Below are positions 1-5,171 of a DNA stretch of 31,567 nt, in pieces; position 1 is the stretch's first letter, and the number at the start of each line of letters is the position of its first letter. Source of the DNA: a virus. The notes below the pieces were generated by a model, which did not search any database, was not told the origin of the DNA, and worked only from the letters and a program-made list of their open reading frames with translations. The stretch covers positions 1 through 31,567 of IMG/VR virus record IMGVR_UViG_3300046009_012758. One strand, 5' to 3'. The position numbers were made by a program, and so were the translations under genes.

Positions 1-1
1 C

Positions 2-112
2 TGCAAAGATTATGCGCTTGGATTTGATCTTATGTTTGCTTATAATGATCCAAATGAGCGTTCTTATGGTGAGTTGTACATTGGTCACTTTAATGATGGC
101 ATAGTAAAATAA
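2..112 (+). CDS. C-terminal end of an unidentified protein (5' truncated)
   Basis: An open frame enters from the left edge and stops at TAA (110-112). It gives 36 residues ending in GELYIGHFNDGIVK. There is no start inside the window, so this is the tail of a longer gene. The stop is followed within six bases by the ATG of the next gene, the close same-strand packing seen throughout this arm. The peptide is too short to assign a family. Confidence 0.6.
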   Translation, partial: CKDYALGFDLMFAYNDPNERSYGELYIGHFNDGIVK

Positions 113-117
113 ATAAT

Positions 118-459
118 ATGAGCTACATTGGCGTTGCCCCGCAAGATCAAGAGAACTTTCAACATAAGGTAGTTGAAGCTCAAATTGATTTTAGTAATTA
201 CATTTATCCTGATTCAAAAGAAAGTTACTGGGCAACTGTAGATCGCTACTGGCCCCAGATTAAAGATATTGTTTTGATGTTTACTTTGCTTGATGAAGAT
301 GAATTAGATAGGTGCGTCAAAGAAAGAAGCCCTGCAATTGGCAGTATTTTTAATAATGCTTGGTTTAAAGCTCCTGATGATGGCAGAATTCATTTGATTC
401 CTGCTTGGCATATCTTTTGTGATCTTTGTTCCGAAAGCTACTTACTCCATGAAAATTGA
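118..459 (+). CDS. Small hypothetical phage protein, 113 aa
   Basis: The ATG follows the spacer AAATAAT directly and there is no Shine-Dalgarno sequence. The product is an acidic soluble protein with a Trp/Tyr-rich stretch (SYWATVDRYWPQIKD, about residues 40-54) followed by acidic residues (LLDEDELDRC). I see no signal peptide, membrane segment or catalytic motif and do not recognise the family. It belongs to the early small-gene arm. Its end overlaps the next possible start (ATG 449) by 11 bases. Confidence 0.7.
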   Translation: MSYIGVAPQDQENFQHKVVEAQIDFSNYIYPDSKESYWATVDRYWPQIKDIVLMFTLLDEDELDRCVKERSPAIGSIFNNAWFKAPDDGRIHLIPAWHIFCDLCSESYLLHEN

Positions 460-631
460 CAAAAAAAACCTCTTGACAGTGGGTCTGGCGGGGCTTATAA
501 GCGCGACTCTGCTGGCAGTTGGGCCTAAACCAACCTACGTTCATTGTCAACTCTCAATTTGGCTGATGAAATTTTCGATAGTTTCCCTTGCAATCTGGTT
601 CTGCACCAGCGAGACTAGCAAAAATGAATAA
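449..631 (+). CDS. Possible 60-aa two-span membrane protein
   Basis: The frame from ATG 449 overlaps the end of the preceding gene. It encodes two hydrophobic segments (about residues 8-25 and 35-52) joined by a short Pro-containing loop, with a polar tail ending SETSKNE. It could be a small inner-membrane protein. Against this, a near-perfect sigma-70 promoter (473-501) lies inside it, and the frame overlaps the start of the next gene by eight bases. The hydrophobic frame could therefore be incidental to a promoter and leader region. An internal ATG at 566 would give a 21-aa hydrophobic peptide. Confidence 0.35.
   Translation: MKIDKKNLLTVGLAGLISATLLAVGPKPTYVHCQLSIWLMKFSIVSLAIWFCTSETSKNE
473..501 (+). 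promoter_or_regulatory. Sigma-70-type promoter TTGACA-17-TATAAG
   Basis: The -35 is a perfect TTGACA (473-478), the spacer is 17 bases and the -10 is TATAAG (496-501). An A-tract lies just upstream at 460-468. Transcription would start near 508 and serve the genes from 624 onward with a leader of about 115 bases. It is the closest match to consensus in the left arm. Confidence 0.65.
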
Positions 632-920
632 GCTGGAGAAGGCCCGATACCGTAATATCTTGAAGAAGGCGGCGAAAGTTAATCGTCTTCTCAAGAAAGG
701 TTATCTTGTATTTGATCACTACGGAAACAAGACAGAAAAATTCAAATACTGTAAAAAACAAAAATACCTTTACCAAGGCAATGAGCAGGGCCGAGTAGTT
801 TATGTAGGCAGAAAAGAGTCTCTCTGGGTTTCTGCTCTTGACATTTCCATCAAAGAGTACAATGCTAATCGCTTCGACAAATGGACAGCAGTTCATCCCA
901 AGGATATTAAAAAAATTTAA
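624..920 (+). CDS. Small basic hypothetical protein, 98 aa
   Basis: I chose ATG 624 over an upstream TTG at 588 because the 12 extra residues look non-native. The product is strongly basic, with Lys/Arg-rich helices in the first 30 residues (KLEKARYRNILKKAAKVNRL) and several Tyr/Lys pairs, so nucleic-acid binding is plausible but unproven. The first gene downstream of the promoter at 473-501, it is followed after five bases by the next gene. I do not recognise the family. Confidence 0.7.
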   Translation: MNKLEKARYRNILKKAAKVNRLLKKGYLVFDHYGNKTEKFKYCKKQKYLYQGNEQGRVVYVGRKESLWVSALDISIKEYNANRFDKWTAVHPKDIKKI

Positions 921-925
921 ATAAT

Positions 926-1072
926 ATGGAAGAAACCGTTACAATTAGCAAAAAAGAATACGAACAACTGCAAAGAGACCAATGGTTCTTGGAATGTCTG
1001 CGAGGAGCAGGAGTAGATAATTGGGAAGGTTATGATTGCGCCATTGAAATGATGAATGAGGATACGGAGTAA
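926..1072 (+). CDS. Small conserved phage-type protein, 48 aa
   Basis: ATG 926 lies five bases after the previous stop. The 48-aa product begins METTVTISKKEY-like (METVTI pattern with ISKKEYEQLQRD) and then carries LECLRGAGVDNWEGYD. This Cys-Leu-x-x-x-Gly-Val-Asp-Asn-Trp-x-Gly-Tyr-Asp pattern recurs in small proteins of phages and bacteria, from memory and without a known function. The stop and next start form the coupled junction TAATATG. Confidence 0.7.
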   Translation: MEETVTISKKEYEQLQRDQWFLECLRGAGVDNWEGYDCAIEMMNEDTE

Positions 1073-1073
1073 T

Positions 1074-1259
1074 ATGACAATTTATCTTGTCTATGGCTTC
1101 GATGGATATGATGCTTGCAACGAACCTTATCTTAAAAAAGCTTTTGCTTGTAAAATAGAAGCAGAAAAATACTGCAAATCAAAAGCTATATATCCTTATA
1201 ATCAGGGAGTTTGGTATGTTGAAGAAATGGAACTAGAGCGGCCTCCTAATTTAGATTAA
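1074..1259 (+). CDS. Small hypothetical protein, paralogue of the 3813-3965 gene
   Basis: I chose ATG 1074 because it sits one base after the previous stop (TAATATG) and because the protein then begins MTIYLVYGFDG. That start aligns with the product of the gene at 3813. Shared features are the N-terminal YLVYG, an acidic/aromatic turn, a central Lys/Glu region and a C-terminal VEEMELE. The fold is probably a small alpha/beta protein with a first beta-strand YLVYG. Function is unknown. The C-terminal PPNLD is absent from the paralogue. Confidence 0.75.
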   Translation: MTIYLVYGFDGYDACNEPYLKKAFACKIEAEKYCKSKAIYPYNQGVWYVEEMELERPPNLD

Positions 1260-1261
1260 CT

Positions 1262-1495
1262 ATGAAAGTAAAAGACTTAATTCAAGAATTGCAAAAACTC
1301 GACCCTGAGTTACTTGTTGTGGTTGCAGGATATGAGGGAGGAGTAGATGAAGTTAAGAATATTACTCAATATAAGATTGAATTAGATGCCTATAAAGATT
1401 GGGCGTTTTTTGGAGATCATGCTGCTTTAGATGATATTGAAGACAGATATAGTTTGTCTTCTACTATTGTTGATGGGGTAAAATTAGAAAAATAA
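1262..1495 (+). CDS. Small conserved phage hypothetical protein, 77 aa
   Basis: The start is two bases after the preceding stop. The N-terminal half (MKVKDLIQELQKLDPELLVVV, then AGYEGGVDEV) is a pattern I recognise from many phage and bacterial small proteins. In those proteins a helix with LIxxLQxLDP is followed by a beta-strand and a Gly-Gly turn. No function is established. The C-terminal half is acidic. It is part of the 624-1812 operon. Confidence 0.75.
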   Translation: MKVKDLIQELQKLDPELLVVVAGYEGGVDEVKNITQYKIELDAYKDWAFFGDHAALDDIEDRYSLSSTIVDGVKLEK

Positions 1496-1497
1496 TT

Positions 1498-1812
1498 ATG
1501 AAAATTAAACACATTAATGGACTAGAAGTAGATACAGACAAATTGCCAGACATGGAAGCAATGGCAATTGAAAAAGTAGAAGAGTTTAGATTATTCTGTT
1601 TAGATAATAAAATTCCTTTTCTTTTGTTTGTTGACCCTAAAGGAACTGCAAAAGTAGGAGATTTTCTTTCCTTCTGGAATTATAGCAACAGATCAATAGA
1701 ATATAAACAAGGAGATCCAATTAATATGTATCCCATATTTGTTTGTGTCGATGCTTATATTAGACACGTTTCAAACAATCAGATTGCCCTAAAAGATATA
1801 AGTCAAGAATAA
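1498..1812 (+). CDS. Hypothetical protein, 104 aa
   Basis: The ATG lies two bases after the previous stop without a Shine-Dalgarno sequence. The product has a hydrophobic beta-like stretch (PFLLFVDPKGT) and aromatic residues but no membrane segment long enough to span. I do not recognise the family. It is the last gene of the 624-1812 operon. After it come an A-rich segment and the promoter of the next gene at 1851. Confidence 0.7.
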   Translation: MKIKHINGLEVDTDKLPDMEAMAIEKVEEFRLFCLDNKIPFLLFVDPKGTAKVGDFLSFWNYSNRSIEYKQGDPINMYPIFVCVDAYIRHVSNNQIALKDISQE

Positions 1813-1850
1813 AAAAAAGAAATTTTTCGTTCCAACAGGCGAAAAACCGC

Positions 1851-1878
1851 TTGACGACTGCGGAAAACCTGATAATTT
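1851..1878 (+). promoter_or_regulatory. Early promoter TTGACG-16-TAATTT, leaderless type
   Basis: The -35 is TTGACG (1851-1856), the spacer is 16 bases ending in TGA (extended -10), and the -10 is TAATTT (1873-1878). GAAAAA lies a few bases upstream. Only eight bases separate the -10 from ATG 1887, so the transcript should begin at or next to the start codon. Confidence 0.65.
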
Positions 1879-1886
1879 GATCCCGC

Positions 1887-2147
1887 ATGACGATCAAAAC
1901 CTATTTGGCGCACCTTGAGCAGGTCAAACAAGATCTTTTGGCACTTGACTTGCCAGAAAATACTAGGCTAGTTAATCCTTCTGACATGGGATTTATGTCT
2001 GATTTTGGAGATTGCAGTATGGAATTTATTCCAAAGGAAGTATTTGTTTCAAATGAACGCTGCTATGCTTATGAATACTTGTGCGACAAGCAATTGACAG
2101 AAAAAGAAAATGTTGTTGTTGTTCGTAATATTTGTTTTATTCGCTAA
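1887..2147 (+). CDS. Hypothetical protein, 86 aa, predicted leaderless
   Basis: ATG 1887 lies eight bases after the -10 element TAATTT, leaving no room for a ribosome-binding site. The product starts with a helical segment (about residues 2-24) and ends with a beta-like hydrophobic segment (ENVVVVRNICFIR). There are three cysteines in the C-terminal half but no clear metal-binding spacing. I do not recognise the family. Confidence 0.7.
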   Translation: MTIKTYLAHLEQVKQDLLALDLPENTRLVNPSDMGFMSDFGDCSMEFIPKEVFVSNERCYAYEYLCDKQLTEKENVVVVRNICFIR

Positions 2148-2159
2148 AAATATTTGACC

Positions 2160-2360
2160 ATGAAAACCTTCATCGAAGAAAAAACGGAACTGCTTAACAA
2201 GATTTCAGCCTGTGATGGTGATACAGCTAAACTGGCTCATGCTCTTTCGCAAGCTCTTGACAGGTTGCAAGCGGTGATTTCACAAGCTGAAGCTCAATTC
2301 AAGGTTGGTGATCGCCATGCCACCTTCAATAAAAATTTCATCGAAAATCTGAAAAAATAG
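2160..2360 (+). CDS. Small helical protein, 66 aa
   Basis: I chose ATG 2160 because the bases before it, TTTGACCATG, match those before ATG 2395. An in-frame TTG at 2154 would add only two residues. The product is largely helical, with heptad-like spacing over residues 5-45 (LLNKISA, then LAHALSQALDRLQAVIS), suggesting a short coiled coil. No recognised family. It ends one base before the next promoter. Confidence 0.65.
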   Translation: MKTFIEEKTELLNKISACDGDTAKLAHALSQALDRLQAVISQAEAQFKVGDRHATFNKNFIENLKK

Positions 2361-2388
2361 TTGACCGGCTCGAAAGACCTGATACCTT
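2361..2388 (+). promoter_or_regulatory. Early promoter TTGACC-16-TACCTT, leaderless type
   Basis: TTGACC (2361-2366) abuts the stop codon of the previous gene. The 16-base spacer ends in TGA and the -10 is TACCTT (2383-2388). GAAAAAA precedes the -35. ATG 2395 is six bases after the -10, so predicted +1 falls on the start codon. Confidence 0.7.
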
Positions 2389-2394
2389 TTGACC

Positions 2395-2616
2395 ATGCAA
2401 AACGAAATTGACGCTATTGAGTTCCTTCGCTGCGACCCTGTTGATGGAGTGGGTGTCCGTGTGTCCGAAAAAATCGCAAGAAAATGGTTGCTTGAAAACA
2501 AAGGGATTATTTCAGGTGGAACTGTTTTTTTCTTGAAAATCAAGAATCTTGGTGCGGGTGTTTATAAGGTTAATAAAGCTCCGTTGACTGTCCGAGAGAC
2601 TTTAATGATTAAGTGA
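2395..2616 (+). CDS. Hypothetical protein, 73 aa, predicted leaderless
   Basis: ATG 2395 is six bases after the -10 TACCTT, and the local sequence TTTTGACCATG resembles that of the 2160 gene. The product combines an N-terminal acidic helix (MQNEIDAIEFLR), a Val-Gly-rich strand region and a basic C-terminal half. There is no Cys or His cluster and no membrane segment. Function is unknown. It forms a one-gene transcription unit between promoters at 2361 and 2626. Confidence 0.7.
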   Translation: MQNEIDAIEFLRCDPVDGVGVRVSEKIARKWLLENKGIISGGTVFFLKIKNLGAGVYKVNKAPLTVRETLMIK

Positions 2617-2625
2617 AAAAATCTG

Positions 2626-2654
2626 TTGACCGCCCACAAAAAATCAAATCTCTT
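2626..2654 (+). promoter_or_regulatory. Early promoter, TTGACC with weak -10
   Basis: TTGACC (2626-2631) is followed by the same GCCCACAAAAA spacer as the promoter at 2917, and GAAAAAA lies upstream. The -10 is poor (TCTCTT or ATCTCT at 16-17 bases spacing), unlike other members. Assignment rests on similarity to its relatives. ATG 2663 lies within about ten bases. Confidence 0.5.
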
Positions 2655-2662
2655 TTGAAATT

Positions 2663-2896
2663 ATGAAATACATTATTGTTGAGGATCGTGGAACTGGTCT
2701 TGAACTTGGAATTATCTTTTCGGAATATTTGAATCATCGTGATGTTGCTGGAGATCAAAAAGTTACGGGTGCTGGATTTTGCTGTTTTGTAGATGGAAAA
2801 TGTCTTGCATGGGGAGAAAGTATTGGATTAGGAATCAAGGCTCGTCCGCAAGATGAAAAAATTCTAAATAAAAGTCTGAAACTGGCAAAATGCTAG
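2663..2896 (+). CDS. Hypothetical protein, 77 aa
   Basis: The start ATG 2663 is placed by the upstream promoter-like sequence. The product begins MKYIIVEDRGTGLELGIIF and contains two phenylalanine/cysteine-rich beta strands (GAGFCCFVDGKCLAWGES, about residues 38-55). That suggests a small beta-sheet protein. From memory, similar short proteins with SxSxGL-type ends occur in phages without a known role. The last residues (KSLKLAKC) are basic. Confidence 0.7.
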   Translation: MKYIIVEDRGTGLELGIIFSEYLNHRDVAGDQKVTGAGFCCFVDGKCLAWGESIGLGIKARPQDEKILNKSLKLAKC

Positions 2897-2916
2897 ATTT
2901 TTTCTGAAAAAAGCTG

Positions 2917-2944
2917 TTGACCGCCCACAAAAATCTGATAACCT
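2917..2944 (+). promoter_or_regulatory. Early promoter TTGACC-16-TAACCT without a gene behind it
   Basis: TTGACC (2917-2922), a 16-base spacer ending in TGA, and TAACCT (2939-2944) make a good member of the repeated promoter family, with GAAAAAA upstream. No credible reading frame follows. The predicted transcript begins around 2951 and enters the two 37-base repeats at 2953-3026. Confidence 0.65.
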
Positions 2945-2952
2945 TTTTTTAG

Positions 2953-3026
2953 TTGATCGTTAGACTATGCAAAAGTTGAAAATCAACTATTGATCGCTAG
3001 ACTCTAAAAGAGTTGAAAATCAATCA
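2953..3026 (+). repeat. Two tandem 37-base imperfect repeats
   Basis: Copies at 2953-2989 and 2990-3026 each begin TTGATCG, continue TAGACT, and contain GTTGAAAATCAA. Within each copy GTTGA and TCAA(C) can pair, so each unit can fold as a hairpin in RNA. They lie immediately behind an orphan promoter. They could be a non-coding transcript, iteron-like protein-binding sites, or both. Confidence 0.7.
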
Positions 3027-3151
3027 GCTAACCAAGAGAGTGCCAATCAAAAAATGCCGAGCATGGGGCGGTTGGTGATGCGGCTTGGGAAATGGGATCT
3101 GGACCTGCTGAACAAAAAATGAAAACCAGAGCAATTTTTAGAAAAAGCTCG

Positions 3152-3179
3152 CTGACAAGTCAGAGAAATCTGATAAGAT
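3152..3179 (+). promoter_or_regulatory. Promoter CTGACA-16-TAAGAT for ncRNA/tRNA
   Basis: CTGACA (3152-3157), a 16-base spacer ending in TGA and TAAGAT (3174-3179) match the family. The upstream sequence TTTTAGAAAAAG is also shared with the promoter at 3392. The predicted start site, seven bases after the -10, is 3186, the first base of the stem that closes the structured RNA described next. Confidence 0.65.
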
Positions 3180-3185
3180 ATTTTC

Positions 3186-3276
3186 AGTTGATAAAAGCAC
3201 GAAGCGGAAAGTGTGTGGGAGAACGTAGCCGCTAACTTGAGTAGTAAAATACGCATAAGTCAACCACTATCAACTG
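3186..3276 (+). ncRNA. Predicted structured non-coding RNA upstream of the tRNA
   Basis: The interval begins at the predicted start site of the promoter at 3152-3179. Its ends can form a perfect nine-base helix: CAGTTGATA (3185-3193) with TATCAACTG (3268-3276). Inside, AGCGG (3203-3207) can pair with CCGCT (3229-3233), and GCAC (3197-3200) with GTGT (3211-3214), though not both as simple nested stems. No coding potential is evident. It is about the size of a long-arm tRNA but I could not fit a cloverleaf. The tRNA follows after seven bases, so both may come from one precursor. Confidence 0.45.
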
Positions 3277-3283
3277 CACAATT

Positions 3284-3359
3284 TCTGGGATAGTGTATCT
3301 CTTCAGCACGGCAGTATGTTATACTGTTAGACAGGGTATGAAATCCCGTCCCAGAGCCA
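3284..3359 (+). tRNA. tRNA-Asn (GTT anticodon), atypical D and T loops
   Basis: A 76-base cloverleaf can be drawn. The acceptor stem is a perfect 7 bp (TCTGGGA 3284-3290 with TCCCAGA 3349-3355), followed by G73 and encoded CCA (3357-3359). T8 and A9 are present. The D stem is GTGT/GCAC with loop ATCTCTTCA. The anticodon stem is GCAGT/ACTGT with loop ATGTTAT, giving anticodon GTT (3318-3320), T33 and A37. The variable loop has four bases. The T stem CAGGG/TCCCG has an A-C mismatch and loop TATGAAA. The D loop lacks GG and the T loop lacks the usual TTC, so the normal elbow contacts are lost together. Acceptor start U1-A72 and G73 agree with bacterial tRNA-Asn. Confidence 0.75.
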
Positions 3360-3391
3360 ATTTTGTTAGTCAAGATTTTAGAAAAAGTTCG

Positions 3392-3420
3392 TTGACCGGC
3401 GCGAAAAAATCAGCTAACTT
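3392..3420 (+). promoter_or_regulatory. Early promoter TTGACC-17-TAACTT, leaderless type
   Basis: TTGACC (3392-3397), 17 bases, TAACTT (3415-3420). TTTTAGAAAAAG upstream is shared with the promoter at 3152. ATG 3427 follows after six bases (TTCACC), so +1 is predicted at the start codon. Confidence 0.7.
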
Positions 3421-3426
3421 TTCACC

Positions 3427-3588
3427 ATGAAAAACGACAACGACTTCCGAAAAGAGTACGCGACCAAGTTCAGGAAGTTTCAAGCTGGCGAAATCAGCGC
3501 GAATGACTGGCGCGAATTTTGCAACAAATATTTTGACAAGCTGGTCAGCGACAACAAGGATGTTTTTGTGCGGCTGAAAAATCGCTGA
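3427..3588 (+). CDS. Small charged hypothetical protein, 53 aa, leaderless
   Basis: ATG 3427 lies six bases after a -10 element. The frame gives 53 residues beginning MKNDNDFRKEY and ending VRLKNR, rich in Lys, Arg, Asp and Glu and probably all helical. A central segment reads FQAGEISANDWREFCNKYF. The precise promoter-to-start spacing, the same as at 2361-2395, supports its being real despite its size. Family unknown. Confidence 0.6.
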   Translation: MKNDNDFRKEYATKFRKFQAGEISANDWREFCNKYFDKLVSDNKDVFVRLKNR

Positions 3589-3597
3589 AAAAACCCT

Positions 3598-3625
3598 TTG
3601 ACAGGCGCGAAAAATCTGATAGGAT
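3598..3625 (+). promoter_or_regulatory. Early promoter TTGACA-16-TAGGAT, leaderless type
   Basis: TTGACA (3598-3603), a 16-base spacer GGCGCGAAAAATCTGA (extended -10 TGA), TAGGAT (3620-3625). GAAAAAA lies upstream. ATG 3635 is nine bases beyond the -10. It is the only promoter seen for the 3635-5166 operon. Confidence 0.7.
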
Positions 3626-3634
3626 TTTCCCAAG

Positions 3635-3811
3635 ATGAAGCTGAAAGGCGCGAACAACGACGAGGTTGAAGTCGAGGATTCTTGGCAAGAGGAGTGTCCC
3701 CAGTGCGGCGACTTAAACGTCGAATGTTACTACATCCCAAGTTGGGCGGCAACTCGTTGTTATGGTTGTTTGGTAAATGAAGCAATTAAATTTAATTACG
3801 TTGTTGAATAA
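3635..3811 (+). CDS. Small zinc-ribbon-like protein, 58 aa, leaderless
   Basis: This frame begins nine bases after the -10 TAGGAT. It encodes an acidic N-terminus, a CPQC knuckle (residues 21-24), a further Cys31, and a second CxxC pair (Cys42, Cys45). That spacing fits a four-cysteine zinc ribbon, so nucleic-acid or protein binding is likely, inferred from the fold only. Its stop joins the next start as TAATATG, and it heads a six-gene operon ending at the terminator at 5172. Confidence 0.65.
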   Translation: MKLKGANNDEVEVEDSWQEECPQCGDLNVECYYIPSWAATRCYGCLVNEAIKFNYVVE

Positions 3812-3812
3812 T

Positions 3813-3965
3813 ATGAAAGTTTATCTTGTTTATGGTTTAGATTTAGACGATTTTTGTGAAGAGCCTTTTGTTAAGAAAGTTTTCGCCAATAAAGACAAAG
3901 CAGATAAATACGCAAGAGAATCTTCTTTAGATAGAGCGTTTGTTGAAGAAATGGAATTAGAATAA
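3813..3965 (+). CDS. Small hypothetical protein, paralogue of the 1074-1259 gene
   Basis: ATG 3813 sits one base after the preceding stop (TAATATG). The 50-aa product MKVYLVYGLDLDDF... keeps the N-terminal YLVYG strand, the EPFVKKVFA segment and the C-terminal VEEMELE of the 1074 product. It lacks that protein's extra C-terminal residues. A longer reading from 3777 would overlap the previous gene and break the alignment with the paralogue. The two copies occupy similar positions within separate early operons. Confidence 0.75.
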   Translation: MKVYLVYGLDLDDFCEEPFVKKVFANKDKADKYARESSLDRAFVEEMELE

Positions 3966-3967
3966 AT

Positions 3968-4201
3968 ATGAGTATGTCTGGAAGCATTGTCCTCTCTGTG
4001 TTAGATAAAGCTGTTAAATACAGCATGACACCAGATGATGTGGCGGAACTGTATAATAATATTGTTGACATTCTTGAATGGGACAACGATTGTCCTTATA
4101 CAAGAGAAGATGCAATTAACGCTGTTGACTATTTAATTAATGACAAATACAGCAGCATTGATAAACAAGCAGGTGCTGATTGGTTAAATAAGTATAAATA
4201 A
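3968..4201 (+). CDS. Hypothetical protein, 77 aa
   Basis: The ATG lies two bases after the previous stop; a second in-frame ATG (residue 3) is also possible. The product is helical and acidic, with DDVAELYNNIVDILEWDND in the middle and a basic end (ADWLNKYK). The alternation of helices with TPDDVAELY and TREDAINAVDYL suggests a small helical bundle. No family recognised. The stop and next start form TAATATG. Confidence 0.7.
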   Translation: MSMSGSIVLSVLDKAVKYSMTPDDVAELYNNIVDILEWDNDCPYTREDAINAVDYLINDKYSSIDKQAGADWLNKYK

Positions 4202-4202
4202 T

Positions 4203-4484
4203 ATGGACACAAAATACTTTCGACTTACAGATAATTTTGTAGATGATTCTTTTAATCTTGCGTTTTTCGCCAGAAGCATAGAGAATGATCTTCACAGGCT
4301 TTCTATGTCTTTTTACACAACTGGCAATGAAAAAATGTCTGATGAACTTTCTGAATTAGCCACAAAAGCAAGTCTAATTCACGACAATATTATCAAAATT
4401 TGCCAGAATAGAATATCTTCTGACTTCAAAAAGTCACAAGAAATGCAAGCAGAAGTTATCAATAAAATTCTTACTCAAAAATAA
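4203..4484 (+). CDS. Hypothetical helical protein, 93 aa
   Basis: It is coupled to its neighbours on both sides by TAATATG junctions without Shine-Dalgarno sequences. After a polar N-terminus (MDTKYFRLTDNFVDDSFN) the protein is largely helical and polar, rich in Lys, Glu and Ser, with no cysteine cluster and no membrane segment. Function unknown. It belongs to the 3635-5166 operon. Confidence 0.7.
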   Translation: MDTKYFRLTDNFVDDSFNLAFFARSIENDLHRLSMSFYTTGNEKMSDELSELATKASLIHDNIIKICQNRISSDFKKSQEMQAEVINKILTQK

Positions 4485-4485
4485 T

Positions 4486-4857
4486 ATGGAAATTAAATTC
4501 AAAGACGGCAATTTGCAGATTGACTTGCACAGTCTTCTTGATAATATCAGGGAAGAAGATTTGAGTGAATTTCTGGAGAGCATTTCCTGCAATGATAAGG
4601 TAATTAAACACGTTACCGATCAGATCCTTGACAAGTGGACCGAAAATGTCTACTCTGGAAGCTCAAACATCACTGCCTCTGCCGAGGTTTACCTTGGCCT
4701 TGACAAGGCATGGCGAGAGGTGGCAAAACGCTCAGGCGAGGTCGCAAAGCGCGAAATTGAGAGGCTAGAGGAAGCTCTCAGACGGCGCAATCAGGAGTAT
4801 TTTGATCTAGTTAATGAGTATTCAAGAAAGAATAGAGAGAATAGATATCAGGATTAA
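4486..4857 (+). CDS. Hypothetical protein with C-terminal coiled coil, 123 aa
   Basis: The start follows TAATATG. The N-terminal half is acidic (IREEDLSEFLESISCNDK). From about residue 75 to the end the sequence is a long charged amphipathic helix (AWREVAKRSGEVAKREIERL and onward, EEALRRRNQEYFDL) typical of a coiled coil, so oligomerisation is likely. Its codon use is more GC-rich than that of its neighbours in the middle portion. Family not recognised. Confidence 0.7.
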   Translation: MEIKFKDGNLQIDLHSLLDNIREEDLSEFLESISCNDKVIKHVTDQILDKWTENVYSGSSNITASAEVYLGLDKAWREVAKRSGEVAKREIERLEEALRRRNQEYFDLVNEYSRKNRENRYQD

Positions 4858-4860
4858 TTT

Positions 4861-5166
4861 ATGATGCATCCATATCATAAGTATGTTGTTTTATTTGATA
4901 GAGATTTAGACTTTATGGTCTCAGAATCTTTAGAAGGTAATGTGCTTGATTCAGAAAATTTTGTAAAAAGAATTGAGTTTGATGTAGCTCAGTTAAAGAA
5001 AAAGAACAAATTGTCTGAAGTTGAATTGAGAGAAAATGACTTGAGGATAGCCAAAAAAATACTATCTGAAAGTAAGCATAAGTTAGAACTCTGGTATTCC
5101 AAGCAAGTTACTCGTATTACTGAAGAGCAAAAAGAGGCTTTGTTTGATAACAAAACAGCATCTTAA
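4861..5166 (+). CDS. Hypothetical helical protein, 101 aa
   Basis: The start is three bases after the previous stop; ATG ATG gives two adjacent candidate starts. The protein is strongly charged and helical, with Lys/Glu-rich segments over residues 38-90. It has an N-terminal strand (HKYVVLFDRDLDFMV). It is the last gene of the 3635 operon and is followed directly by a candidate terminator. No family recognised. Confidence 0.7.
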   Translation: MMHPYHKYVVLFDRDLDFMVSESLEGNVLDSENFVKRIEFDVAQLKKKNKLSEVELRENDLRIAKKILSESKHKLELWYSKQVTRITEEQKEALFDNKTAS

Positions 5167-5171
5167 AAGAC

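Noticed and set aside
3186-3276. A second tRNA with a long variable arm
   Set aside because: A D-arm-like hairpin and closing stem exist, but no anticodon stem or T-arm can be drawn and there are four bases rather than two before the D stem.
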